From positions 1,426,001 through 1,490,000 of the forward strand of contig NC_014158.1 of NCBI RefSeq assembly GCF_000092225.1: 64,000 nt of DNA. Direction: 5' to 3'. How positions within the stretch are numbered: position 1 is the first letter of the stretch; every line of letters starts with the position of its first letter. Below, piece by piece: positions 1 to 8,680 of the stretch. Made by a program: the position numbers and the translations under genes. Origin of the DNA: Tsukamurella paurometabola DSM 20162 (GTDB lineage Bacteria; Actinomycetota; Actinomycetes; Mycobacteriales; Mycobacteriaceae). The notes below the pieces were generated by a model that was not told where the DNA came from, ran no database searches, and saw only the letters and a list, made by a program, of their open reading frames with translations.

Positions 1-600
1 ATGAATCGCGGCGGCCTGCGTGGCGCCGCGTTCGAGATGGACGATCGCTACACCTCGTACGACGTGCCGACCATGCGCCGCGACGGCCTCGATTTCGCCA
101 AACTGCTGGTGCGCATCAACCTCGAGGACGCCGGCACCGCGACCACGCTGGAAGCCACTGCGCGGGCCGTCACGGAGGCGGCCACGGCCCGATTGCCGAT
201 CATGTTGGAGCCCTTCCTCAGCCGCTGGAGCGAGGGCCGGATCGTCAACGACCTCAGCACCGATGCGGTGATCTCCTCCATCGCGATCGCCAGTGGTCTG
301 GGGAGCACCTCCGCCTACAGCTGGCTCAAGCTCCCCGTGGTCGACGACATGGAACGCGTGATGGCGGCGACGACCCTCCCCACCCTGTTACTCGGCGGCG
401 ACCCGGCGGGTGATCCGGATTCCGTGTACGCCTCCTGGTCGGCGGCGCTCGGACTCCCGGGTGTGCACGGCCTCGTGGTGGGCCGGACCCTGCTGTACCC
501 CTCCGACGGCGACGTCGTCGCCGCCGTCGATACCGCCGCGGCCCTGGTCCACGGCGCCCGATCTACTCCGACCGACGCATCCGAAAAGAGCACTCGATGA
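1..600 (+). CDS. Cgl0159-family (beta/alpha)8-barrel aldolase-like protein, 3' part
   Basis: The reading frame is already open at base 1. The first ATG is probably internal, because family members are about 290-300 residues long and carry the MNRGG stretch roughly a third of the way in. The visible 199 residues are the C-terminal two thirds of a TIM barrel resembling the Cgl0159/class I aldolase group found in actinobacterial inositol clusters. There it is thought (inference) to cleave the phosphorylated deoxy-keto-gluconate made by IolC. The stop overlaps the iolA start by four bases (ATGA), so the two are translationally coupled. The chemistry is not proven by anything visible here; the cluster position is the main support. 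Confidence 0.75.
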   Translation: MNRGGLRGAAFEMDDRYTSYDVPTMRRDGLDFAKLLVRINLEDAGTATTLEATARAVTEAATARLPIMLEPFLSRWSEGRIVNDLSTDAVISSIAIASGLGSTSAYSWLKLPVVDDMERVMAATTLPTLLLGGDPAGDPDSVYASWSAALGLPGVHGLVVGRTLLYPSDGDVVAAVDTAAALVHGARSTPTDASEKSTR

Positions 601-2132
601 CAACCACCGAACTGCCCCTCGTCCCGCACTGGATCGACGGCGCCCCCTACCCGTCCGCGGGCGGCCGCACCGCTGACGTCTACGACCCCGCGCTCGGCAT
701 CGTCACCAAGCGGGTCGCGCTTGCGGACGCTACTGAGATCGCCGCCGCGATCGCCTCCGCACGCAAGGCGCAGGAGCAGTGGGCCGAGCTTTCCCTCGCC
801 CGTAGACAGTCGGTGCTGTTCCGTTTCCGCGAACTCCTCGAGGCCCGCAAGCCCGAACTCGCCGAGATCATCACGGCCGAACACGGCAAGGTTCTCTCCG
901 ATGCCCTCGGTGAGATCAGCCGCGGCCAAGAAGTCGTCGAATTCGCCTGCGGTCTCGCGCATCACCTCAAGGGCGAGTTCAGCGAACAGGTTTCGGCCGG
1001 CGTCGATGTCCACTCGGTCCGCCAGCCGCTCGGGGTGGTCGGCGTCATCAGTCCGTTCAACTTCCCCGCCATGGTGCCCGCCTGGTTCTTTCCGATCGCC
1101 ATCGCCGCCGGTAACGCCGTGGTGCTCAAACCCAGCGAGAAAGACCCCTCGGCGGCGATCTGGATGGCCGAGTTGTGGCGCGAGGCGGGGCTTCCCGGGG
1201 GAGTCTTCACCGTGCTCAACGGCGACAAGGAGGCCGTCGACGGCCTGCTCGCTCACCCCGACGTCGCGGCGATCTCGTTCGTCGGCTCCACCCCCATCGC
1301 CAAGTACGTCTACGAGACCGGTGCCAAGTACGGTAAGCGCGTGCAGGCCCTCGGCGGTGCGAAGAATCACATGCTCGTGCTCCCCGACGCCGACCTCGAC
1401 CTCACTGCCGATGCCGCGATCAACGCGGGCTTCGGATCAGCGGGGGAGCGGTGCATGGCCATCTCCGTGGCCGTCGTGGTCGAGCCCGTTGCCGATGCGC
1501 TGGTCGAGAAGATCACCGAGCGGATGAGTGCACTGCGTATCGGCGATGGCCGTCGAGGCTGCGATATGGGCCCGCTCGTGACCCGCACGCACCGCGACAA
1601 GGTGGCCTCCTACCTCGACATCGCCGCCGAAGACGGCGCCACCATCGTGGTCGACGGGCGCTCGGTGCGGCCCGACGGTGCGCCCGAGGGATTCTGGCTC
1701 GGCCCCTCCCTGATCGATCGCGTACCCACCGGCTCGCGGGTGTACACCGAGGAGATCTTCGGTCCTGTTCTGGCCGTGGTCCGGGTGAACTCCTACGAGG
1801 AGGGTGTGGAGCTGATCAACGCGGGTTCCTTCGGCAACGGCACCGCGATCTTCACCAACGACGGCGGCGCCGCGCGGCGCTTCCAGCGCGAGATCAAGGT
1901 GGGCATGATCGGCGTCAACGTGCCGATACCGGTGCCGGTGGCCACCTTCAGCTTCGGTGGCTGGAAAGAGTCCATGTTCGGCGACACCAAGGCACATGGA
2001 GCCGAGGGTGTGAAGTTCTTCACCGCGCTGAAGGCGGTCACAACTCGATGGACCGACCCGGGCGAGCGGGCCACCGTCGCCGCCTCCGCTCAGGGCGGCG
2101 GCATCAATCTCGGCTTCCCGCAGAACGACTGA
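597..2132 (+). CDS. iolA: CoA-acylating methylmalonate-semialdehyde dehydrogenase
   Basis: 511-residue aldehyde dehydrogenase superfamily protein of full family length. It oxidises malonic or methylmalonic semialdehyde with NAD+ and CoA to acetyl- or propionyl-CoA, the last step of inositol breakdown and also part of valine catabolism. The substrate-group signature GGAKNH is present, followed by the catalytic cysteine in GSAGERC (Cys286). N-terminal NAD-binding residues lie around the SPFNFPAM segment (about residue 150). Its start overlaps the previous stop by four bases. Being between the aldolase-like gene and iolB argues for the inositol role (IolA) rather than a valine-only MmsA. Confidence 0.93.
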   Translation: MTTTELPLVPHWIDGAPYPSAGGRTADVYDPALGIVTKRVALADATEIAAAIASARKAQEQWAELSLARRQSVLFRFRELLEARKPELAEIITAEHGKVLSDALGEISRGQEVVEFACGLAHHLKGEFSEQVSAGVDVHSVRQPLGVVGVISPFNFPAMVPAWFFPIAIAAGNAVVLKPSEKDPSAAIWMAELWREAGLPGGVFTVLNGDKEAVDGLLAHPDVAAISFVGSTPIAKYVYETGAKYGKRVQALGGAKNHMLVLPDADLDLTADAAINAGFGSAGERCMAISVAVVVEPVADALVEKITERMSALRIGDGRRGCDMGPLVTRTHRDKVASYLDIAAEDGATIVVDGRSVRPDGAPEGFWLGPSLIDRVPTGSRVYTEEIFGPVLAVVRVNSYEEGVELINAGSFGNGTAIFTNDGGAARRFQREIKVGMIGVNVPIPVPVATFSFGGWKESMFGDTKAHGAEGVKFFTALKAVTTRWTDPGERATVAASAQGGGINLGFPQND

Positions 2133-2155
2133 CGCCCTTCGAGGAGGAATTGAGC

Positions 2156-3079
2156 ATGGCCGCGACACCCAACGAGTGGTTCTACCGGCGCGGTGATCTG
2201 GCCCGCCACGGCTGGGAATCGGTGGTGGACACCACGATCCCGCGATGGCGGCACACCGGCATCCGGATCGCCGATCTCGGTGGCCGCGCGCTGGTTCTCC
2301 CGGGCGACGGCACCGAACGCATCGTCATTCCGCTGGCGGGTAGCTGCGTCGTCGATCACGAGGGCGGTTCCACCACGCTGGCCGGACGGCACAGCGTCTT
2401 CGACGGCCCCACCGATGTGCTCTACACGGGTGCCGGGACCGGGGTGACGGTGCGCGGCGCCGGGCGGGTGGCGGTGGCGGAGGCACCGGCGTCGATCCAC
2501 CTCCCCACTCGACACATTCGTGCCGAGGACGTTCCCGTGGAGGTGCGCGGAGCCGGGCGGGATACTCGCCAGGTGCACAACTTCGGGACGCCGGCGACAC
2601 TCGACGCCGCGGCACTCATCGTGTGCGAGGTGATCACACCGGCCGGCAATTGGAGCAGTCACCCGGCGCACAAGCACGACGAGTACGTCGCGGGCCACGA
2701 GACCCGGCTCGAAGAGATCTACTACTTCGAGGCCGCACCCGCGCGCTCACTGCGCTCCAGCGGCGTGGTACCTGCGGATGCGGACCCCTTCGGCAACTTC
2801 GTCACGTATTCGTCGAACGCGGGCGACATCGATACCAACGCGATGGTTCGCTCCGGCGATATCGCGCTGGTGCCCTTCGGGTATCACGGCCCCGCTATGG
2901 CCGCACCCGAATACGACCTCTACTACCTCAACGTGATGGCCGGACCGGATCCCGACCGGGCCTGGCTGATCAGTGACGACCCGCGCCAAGCCTGGCTCCG
3001 CGAGACTTGGGCGTCCCGGGCGCCCGACGCCCGGCTGCCGTATACGACGGCGGCACCCACTGAAGGAGGCCAGGTATGA
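2156..3079 (+). CDS. iolB: 5-deoxy-glucuronate isomerase
   Basis: 307 residues, IolB family, a bicupin that converts 5-deoxy-D-glucuronate to 5-dehydro-2-deoxy-D-gluconate. The frame is open far upstream, but the ATG at 2156 is chosen because it has GAGGAGGA eight bases before it and gives the family's usual length and N-terminus. A metal-binding type motif is visible as HPAHKHDEY (about residue 170), with a following acidic LEEIYYF strand typical of the second cupin. The last bases overlap iolD (ATGA). It is third in the operon after iolA. Confidence 0.93.
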   Translation: MAATPNEWFYRRGDLARHGWESVVDTTIPRWRHTGIRIADLGGRALVLPGDGTERIVIPLAGSCVVDHEGGSTTLAGRHSVFDGPTDVLYTGAGTGVTVRGAGRVAVAEAPASIHLPTRHIRAEDVPVEVRGAGRDTRQVHNFGTPATLDAAALIVCEVITPAGNWSSHPAHKHDEYVAGHETRLEEIYYFEAAPARSLRSSGVVPADADPFGNFVTYSSNAGDIDTNAMVRSGDIALVPFGYHGPAMAAPEYDLYYLNVMAGPDPDRAWLISDDPRQAWLRETWASRAPDARLPYTTAAPTEGGQV

Positions 3080-5010
3080 CCACACGCAGGATGACGGTCG
3101 GCCAGGCGCTCGTCGAGTTCCTCGCGCACCAATGGACCGTCGACGAAGTTCGCGGACCGGATGCAACGGTGAGCACCATCCGCGAGCGGACGATCCCCGG
3201 CACCTTCGGAATCTTCGGTCACGGCAACGTCGCCGGCGTCGGCCAGGCACTGCTGCAGACCTCGATCGACGACCCCGGCATGATGCCGTATCACCAGGCC
3301 CGCAACGAACAGGCCATGGTGCACCAAGCCGTCGGCTACGCGCGGATGCACCGTCGCCGCGGCACGTACGCCTGCACCGCCTCCGTCGGCCCCGGCGCCG
3401 CGAACATGCTCACCGGTGCGGCGCTCGCCACCGCGAACCGGATGCCCGCACTGTTGCTCGTCTCCGACACGTTCGCCACCCGGGTCGCCGACCCCGTCTT
3501 GCAGCAGATCGAGCATCCGCACGACATCGGGATCCAGGTCTCGGACGCGTTTCGGCCGCTGTCGCGGTTCTTCGACCGGGTGCAGCGGCCGGAACAGTTG
3601 TTCTCGATCGCGCTCGCCGCGCTCCGTGTGCTCACCGACCCGGCCGAGACGGGGGCCGTGACCATCGCGCTGCCCGAGGACGTCCAGGCCGAGGCCATCG
3701 ACGTACCTGAGGAGTTCCTCGCCGACCGGGACTGGCACCTGCGCCGTCCCCTGCCCGAACGCGGTCCGCTGGCCCGTGCCGTGGAGGCGATCCGCGGGGC
3801 GGCCCGGCCGCTGATCGTGTCCGGCGGCGGCGTGATTCATTCCGGAGCCGAGGACGCGCTGCGTGCCTTCGTCGAGGCGACGGGAATCCCGGTGGGCACC
3901 ACCCAGGCCGGCGGCGGATCACTGGTGTGGGACCACCCGCAGAATCTCGGCGGCATCGGCGCCACCGGCACCTTCGCCGCCAACGCGACCGCAGCGCACG
4001 CCGATGTCGTGATCGGAATCGGCACCCGCTACAGCGATTTCACCACCGCCAGTCGCACTGCCTTCCAGGACGCCGGTGTCACCTTCGTCAACGTCAACGT
4101 CGCCGCTTTCGACGCCTACAAACACGGCTCGCAGTTCCCGGTGATCGCCGACGCTCGTGCCACGCTCGATGCTCTCCGCGTCGAACTGAGCGGGTACCGA
4201 GTGGATTCCGGTTACGCCGACGATGTCGCTGCCCGCAAACAGGAGTGGGACCGGACCGTCGATCTCGCGCTGGCCCCGACCGGTGGTGCGCTGCTCGGCC
4301 AGCCCGAGATCATCGGCGCGGTGCACGCGGCGATGGACCCGCGCGATGTGATCGTGCAGGCGGCGGGATCGCTCCCCGGTGATCTGCAGAAGCTGTGGCG
4401 AGTGCGTGATCCGCTCGGCTACCACGTCGAATACGCCTTCTCCTGCATGGGCTACGAGATCGCCGGCGGTCTCGGTGCCAAACGTGGGTTGCTCGCGGAC
4501 GGAGACGACCGCGACGTGGTCGTGATGGTGGGCGACGGTTCGTACCTGATGCTGCATACAGAACTGGTGACCGCGGTGGCCGAGGGCATCAAGCTGATCG
4601 TGATCATCGTGCAGAACCAGGGGTACGCCTCGATCGGCCACCTGTCCGAGACCATCGGCTCCCAGCGGTACGGCACGCGCTACCGGTACGCGCGAACCGG
4701 CGATCCCGCGGCCGGCTCCGGATACCTCCCGGTCGATCTGGCCGCGAATGCCGCTAGTTACGGCGTCGACGTCATCGATATCGCACCGGGACCGGATGCG
4801 TTCGGGGAGTTGTCGCGGGCCGTGGGCACCGCCAAGGCCGCGAGTGGCCCCACGGTGATCCATCTGCACAGCGACCCGCTGGTGTACGCCCCCGACGGCG
4901 ACGGCTGGTGGGATGTACCGGTCGCGGAGGTGTCGACCGTGGACAGCACTCGCGCCGCGCGCGCGGAGTACGAACGGCAGCGCCCGCGGCAGCGCCCACT
5001 CCTGGGCTGA
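3076..5010 (+). CDS. iolD: 3D-(3,5/4)-trihydroxycyclohexane-1,2-dione acylhydrolase
   Basis: 644-residue thiamine diphosphate enzyme that opens the inositol-derived ring to 5-deoxy-glucuronate, just before IolB. Three domains are evident: an N-terminal pyrimidine-binding domain with the cofactor-activating glutamate in ARNEQA (Glu78), a central nucleotide-like domain, and a C-terminal pyrophosphate-binding domain with GDGSY at 486-490 followed about 28 residues later by QNQG. An AAGGAGG-type ribosome site sits at 3063-3069 and the start overlaps iolB by four bases. It is the last gene of the run here; it ends three bases from the convergent sfnB, with no hairpin between them. iolC, iolE and iolG are not in the window. 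Confidence 0.94.
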   Translation: MTTRRMTVGQALVEFLAHQWTVDEVRGPDATVSTIRERTIPGTFGIFGHGNVAGVGQALLQTSIDDPGMMPYHQARNEQAMVHQAVGYARMHRRRGTYACTASVGPGAANMLTGAALATANRMPALLLVSDTFATRVADPVLQQIEHPHDIGIQVSDAFRPLSRFFDRVQRPEQLFSIALAALRVLTDPAETGAVTIALPEDVQAEAIDVPEEFLADRDWHLRRPLPERGPLARAVEAIRGAARPLIVSGGGVIHSGAEDALRAFVEATGIPVGTTQAGGGSLVWDHPQNLGGIGATGTFAANATAAHADVVIGIGTRYSDFTTASRTAFQDAGVTFVNVNVAAFDAYKHGSQFPVIADARATLDALRVELSGYRVDSGYADDVAARKQEWDRTVDLALAPTGGALLGQPEIIGAVHAAMDPRDVIVQAAGSLPGDLQKLWRVRDPLGYHVEYAFSCMGYEIAGGLGAKRGLLADGDDRDVVVMVGDGSYLMLHTELVTAVAEGIKLIVIIVQNQGYASIGHLSETIGSQRYGTRYRYARTGDPAAGSGYLPVDLAANAASYGVDVIDIAPGPDAFGELSRAVGTAKAASGPTVIHLHSDPLVYAPDGDGWWDVPVAEVSTVDSTRAARAEYERQRPRQRPLLG

Positions 5011-5013
5011 CGA

Positions 5014-6201
5014 TCAGAGCACGCCGTGCAACGGCGGCGGCACTCGATTGAGGGTGCTGCGGCCCAGATGGTGCACCTTGTAGCGCACCGGATCGTGCAG
5101 CGTGTGCGTGCGGGCGTCCCGCCAGAACCGGTCAAGTCCGAGGTCGCCACCCGCGCTCCGGGTGCCGCTCACCTCGAACAGCGCCGACGGTACCTCCGTC
5201 GCCGCGCGATCGGCGAGCACCTTGGCCGTGGCCACGGCCAGCGATGCCGCTGCGGCCTGCTCCAGCCCCGGAACCTGGAAGGCGGTGTCCACCGCAGTGC
5301 CCGCCACGGTGAGCGCGGCCTCCGCGGCGCGGACCGTCACGGTGAGTTCGCCGAATCGCTGGATCACCAGAGGATCGTCCTCGGCCCGGTCGACGTCCGC
5401 CTCGAACCACGGCCGGGACGTGGTGCGGACGAACTCGGCCGCGGCCTCGAGTGCGCCGCGGGCGAGTCCCGTATCGATGGCGACGTGCAGCAGCTGGGCG
5501 AAGGCGCCGTATCCGGTGGGCTCGGACACGGCGGGGGAGCGCGGAACGATCGAGCCGGGCGGAACCGGAACATCGACGAACCGGACCGTGCCGCTCCCCG
5601 TGGTGCGCTGCCCCAGCCCGTTCCAGTCGTCCACCACCGTGATTCCGGGGGTATCCGCGGGCACGAAAGCGATGACCTGCTCTCCCGAGTCCGCGTCGCG
5701 AGCCAGGACCGCGAGGATGTGCGCGTAGGGAGAGCCCGTGCAGTAGAACTTCTCGCCGTCCAGACGGGCACCGTCAGCGGAGCGGGTGAGCGTGGTCGCG
5801 ATATCGGCGACCGTCCGACCCCCCTTCTCGGACTGGGCGTTGGCGATCCGTCCGCCGTCGAGGACCTGCTGGAACAGGGTGCGCTGCAAGTCCTCCGGCG
5901 CCGCGAGACGCAGCGCGGTGAGGTACACGTAGTGGCTGTGCGGGATCTGGGCGAGCGAACCGTCCGCAGTGGCCAGGATGCGGAACACCTCTGCCACCGC
6001 GGAGGGTGGCAGATCGGGGCCGCCGAATCGCGCGGGCACGGTGAGCGCGAACAGGCCTGCGTCGGAGAGATACTCGACTTCGGCGTGCGGGAGGTGCCGC
6101 TCGCGGTCCCGGTCGGCCGCAGTCGCGGCGAACCGGCTCGCCAGGTGCCGCGCCGACTCGAACGCGGCCTCGGCGGAATCGATCGCGGGCGCCAGGGTCA
6201 C
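5014..6201 (-). CDS. sfnB: SfnB-family acyl-CoA dehydrogenase-like flavoprotein (sulfur acquisition)
   Basis: 395 residues with the acyl-CoA dehydrogenase fold: helical N-terminus, middle beta domain containing FYCTGSPYA, and helical C-terminus. It resembles the SfnB/DszC-like branch, which uses reduced flavin and oxygen rather than acyl-CoA. No acyl-CoA catalytic glutamate context is obvious. SfnB was first linked to dimethyl sulfone use in Pseudomonas, but its exact reaction is unsettled. The GTG start overlaps the sfnG stop by four bases, so the two are coupled; ssuD is 24 bases further upstream. The context supports a monooxygenase role in organosulfur assimilation. Confidence 0.82.
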   Translation of the reverse strand: MTLAPAIDSAEAAFESARHLASRFAATAADRDRERHLPHAEVEYLSDAGLFALTVPARFGGPDLPPSAVAEVFRILATADGSLAQIPHSHYVYLTALRLAAPEDLQRTLFQQVLDGGRIANAQSEKGGRTVADIATTLTRSADGARLDGEKFYCTGSPYAHILAVLARDADSGEQVIAFVPADTPGITVVDDWNGLGQRTTGSGTVRFVDVPVPPGSIVPRSPAVSEPTGYGAFAQLLHVAIDTGLARGALEAAAEFVRTTSRPWFEADVDRAEDDPLVIQRFGELTVTVRAAEAALTVAGTAVDTAFQVPGLEQAAAASLAVATAKVLADRAATEVPSALFEVSGTRSAGGDLGLDRFWRDARTHTLHDPVRYKVHHLGRSTLNRVPPPLHGVL

Positions 6202-7307
6202 ACCAGCGCTCCCGCGCGGCTCGCCTCGATCTCACGGACCAGCGGTAGCACCTTCTCGCCGAAGTACTCGATCTCCTCCTGGAAGTGCAGGAAGCCGCCG
6301 AGAATGAGATCCACCCCGAGCTCCTTGTACGCGACGATCCGCTCCGCGACCTGCTCCGGTGTGCCGATCAACTGGGTGCGGAAGCCGTCGTTGTACTGCA
6401 CCAGATCCTCGAATGTCGAGTCGGCCCACATGCCGCGCCCGTCCGAGGTGGACTTGCCCGCCTGCTGCACCGAATCCCGGAACCCTTCGACCGCCGGCTT
6501 GTTCGCCTTCTCGATGATCTCGCGCAGGGTGTCCCGCGCCTCCTTCTCGGTGTCGCGGGCGATGATGAAGCCGTTGAGGCCGAACTTGACCTCGCGGTTC
6601 GCTTCCCGGGCCACGCGACGCAGATCGTCGAGCTGGTCGGTGACGCCGTCGAAGTCCTTGCCGTTGGAGAAGTACCAGTCGGCGTACCGGCCGCCGTTGA
6701 CGCGTGCCGCAGACGAGTTGCCGCCCTGGAACAGTTCCGGGTTGGGGCGCTCGGGTGTGTTGAGCGGCTTGGGCTTGAGGGTGAAGTCGCGGATCCGGTA
6801 GAAGTCCCCGCCGAAGTCCACGTTGTCCTCGGTCCAGATCTTGCGGATCACCTCGAGGAACTCGGCGTTGCGGCGGTAGCGCTCGTCGTGCTCGAGCCAG
6901 GGCTCACCGAGTGCCTTGAATTCGCCGGCGAACCAGCCGGAGACCACGTTGATCGCGAATCGACCGTTCGACAGGTGGTCGGCGGTGGCGCCGAACTTCG
7001 CGAGGACTGCCGGATGCCACAGGCCGGGGTGGACGGCAGCGATCACCTTGAGCTTCTCGGTCGCGCCCAGCAGGGCGAGGCTGAACGAGGTGGACTCGTG
7101 CTGGTACTCGGCGCCGTAGCTCGCCATGTATCGGACCTGCGAGAGCGCGTATTCGAAGCCCACCCGCTCGGCGGTCTGCGCCAGCTTCTTGTTGTAGTCG
7201 AAGTCCCAGCTGGTGCGCTGTTCGATGTCGCTGGTGACCAACCCACCGGAGACGTTGGGGACCCAGTAGGCGAACTTGATCTCGTCGGCGATCTTCTCGG
7301 TGCTCAT
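6198..7307 (-). CDS. sfnG: FMNH2-dependent dimethyl sulfone monooxygenase
   Basis: 369-residue bacterial luciferase-like (LLM) monooxygenase. The N-terminus (FAYWVPNVSGG) and the segments VHPGLWHPAV and INVVSGWF match SfnG, which oxidises dimethyl sulfone to methanesulfinate using FMNH2 and O2. It is a cytoplasmic TIM barrel. The ATG at 7307 has an AAGGGAAG ribosome site. It lies between ssuD and sfnB in one minus-strand operon, allowing a sulfone-to-sulfonate-to-sulfite path. No FMN reductase gene is present in the window, so reduced flavin must come from elsewhere. The family call is strong; the precise substrate is inferred. Confidence 0.88.
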   Translation of the reverse strand: MSTEKIADEIKFAYWVPNVSGGLVTSDIEQRTSWDFDYNKKLAQTAERVGFEYALSQVRYMASYGAEYQHESTSFSLALLGATEKLKVIAAVHPGLWHPAVLAKFGATADHLSNGRFAINVVSGWFAGEFKALGEPWLEHDERYRRNAEFLEVIRKIWTEDNVDFGGDFYRIRDFTLKPKPLNTPERPNPELFQGGNSSAARVNGGRYADWYFSNGKDFDGVTDQLDDLRRVAREANREVKFGLNGFIIARDTEKEARDTLREIIEKANKPAVEGFRDSVQQAGKSTSDGRGMWADSTFEDLVQYNDGFRTQLIGTPEQVAERIVAYKELGVDLILGGFLHFQEEIEYFGEKVLPLVREIEASRAGALV

Positions 7308-7331
7308 GGTGCTTCCCTTCGGCTCGGGCTG

Positions 7332-8516
7332 CTAGGAGGTGGGGGAGAGGTCGGGCAGGAAGGCGCCGCGCACGGGCTCCGACGGCGCGGTGCCGTCGTT
7401 GAGCAGTCCGCGGGCAGCAAGGCGAGGGCGCACACCCTCGCCGAAGTGGTAGGCCTCTTCCAGGTGTGGGTATCCGGAGAGGATGAAGTGATCGAGTCCG
7501 AGGGCCGCGTATTCGGCGATGAGATCGGCGACCTCGTCGTGCGAACCGACCAGCGCGGTGCCGGCGCCGCCGCGAACCAGGCCGACGCCGGTCCACAGAC
7601 CCGGGTACACCTGAAGCGAGCGGGCATCGGCGGCCTCGTCGAAAGCCGCACCGCCCCCGTAGAGTTCGCGCATGAGTCGCTGGCCCTCGGATTCGCTCTT
7701 GGCGAGGTTCGCCTGCGCCGCGCGCACGGCGGCGGGATCGAGGTTGCCGAGCAGGCGGTTGGCCTCCGCCCAGGCCTCTTCGGAGGTGTCCCGGGAGATC
7801 ACGTGCAGGCGGATGCCGTAGGTCAACTCGCGACCCTGCGCCGCGGCGAGGCCCCGAATCCAGTCGAGCTTCTTGGCCACCTGGGCGGGCGGTTCGCCCC
7901 AGGTGAGGTACGTGTCGGCGTATGCGGCGGCCACATCGCCCGCGGCGGGCGAGCTGCCGCCGAAGAAGATCGGGGGTGCGGGCTCAGGGCGGCGTGCGAG
8001 GAGGGCGTTCTCGGCGGACACGTACTGCCCCTGCACGTTGACGGGTTCGGTGGATTCGAAGAGCTTGCGGGTGATGTCGAGGAACTCGCCGCAGCGGGCG
8101 TACCGCTCGTCCTTGCTGAGCCCGTCACCGAAGGCGCGTTGCTCGGATGATTCGCCTCCGGTCACCACGTTGAGCAGTACCCGGCCGCCCGACTGCCACT
8201 GCAAGGTGCTCGCCATCTGGGCGGAGAGCAACGGACTGACCAGGCCCGGCCGCAGTGCGACGAGGAACTTCAGCGTCTCGGTGGACTCGGTGAGGAGCGC
8301 CGCCGTGAGCCAGGCGTCCTCGCACCACAGGCCGGTCGGGATGAGCACGGCCTCGAACTTGTTCGATTCCGCGGCCAGTGCCAATTGCTTCAGATAGTGC
8401 AGGTTCGCGGGGCGATCGCCACTCATCGAGCTGCCGTGCCCTCCGGCCATGAGGTTCCGCGAATCGCCGTAGGTGGGCAGGAACCAGTGCAGGTGGAGAG
8501 GGTTGGGCGAGCTCAC
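7332..8516 (-). CDS. ssuD: FMNH2-dependent alkanesulfonate monooxygenase
   Basis: 394-residue LLM-family protein matching SsuD, which releases sulfite from C1-C10 alkanesulfonates with FMNH2 and O2. Family features are the N-terminal LHWFLPTYGDSR, the active-site region IPTGLWCEDAW and the flavin-binding NVVTGGESSEQ. The start is GTG at 8516 with GGAAGG upstream. It is the first gene of the ssuD-sfnG-sfnB operon and is divergent from car. The ssuABC transporter and SsuE reductase usually found with it are not in this window. Confidence 0.88.
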   Translation of the reverse strand: MSSPNPLHLHWFLPTYGDSRNLMAGGHGSSMSGDRPANLHYLKQLALAAESNKFEAVLIPTGLWCEDAWLTAALLTESTETLKFLVALRPGLVSPLLSAQMASTLQWQSGGRVLLNVVTGGESSEQRAFGDGLSKDERYARCGEFLDITRKLFESTEPVNVQGQYVSAENALLARRPEPAPPIFFGGSSPAAGDVAAAYADTYLTWGEPPAQVAKKLDWIRGLAAAQGRELTYGIRLHVISRDTSEEAWAEANRLLGNLDPAAVRAAQANLAKSESEGQRLMRELYGGGAAFDEAADARSLQVYPGLWTGVGLVRGGAGTALVGSHDEVADLIAEYAALGLDHFILSGYPHLEEAYHFGEGVRPRLAARGLLNDGTAPSEPVRGAFLPDLSPTS

Positions 8517-8615
8517 GGCAGCCTTCCGTCAGTGGGGCGGGATACGGAGCGCAAGTCCACCACCGCGCGGCCCGGGGGGCCAGGTTTCGGCTCGTGATGC
8601 GTCGAACGTGCGAAC

Positions 8616-8637
8616 CTACCGATCAGTAGCTAAGCTA
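8616..8637. promoter_or_regulatory. Two overlapping inverted repeats in the ssuD/car intergenic region
   Basis: An imperfect palindrome centred on GATC (CTACCGATCAGTAG, 12 of 14 positions symmetric) at 8616-8629 overlaps a perfect one (TAGCT-A-AGCTA) at 8627-8637. They lie 44-65 bases before the car start and about 100 bases from the ssuD start. This is the look of a repressor operator, but no regulator gene adjoins it and neither promoter could be assigned with certainty. Confidence 0.4.
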
Positions 8638-8680
8638 GAGAAGGGGTTAGTTAGAGTTCCGTAGTGAAATGAGGTGTCAG

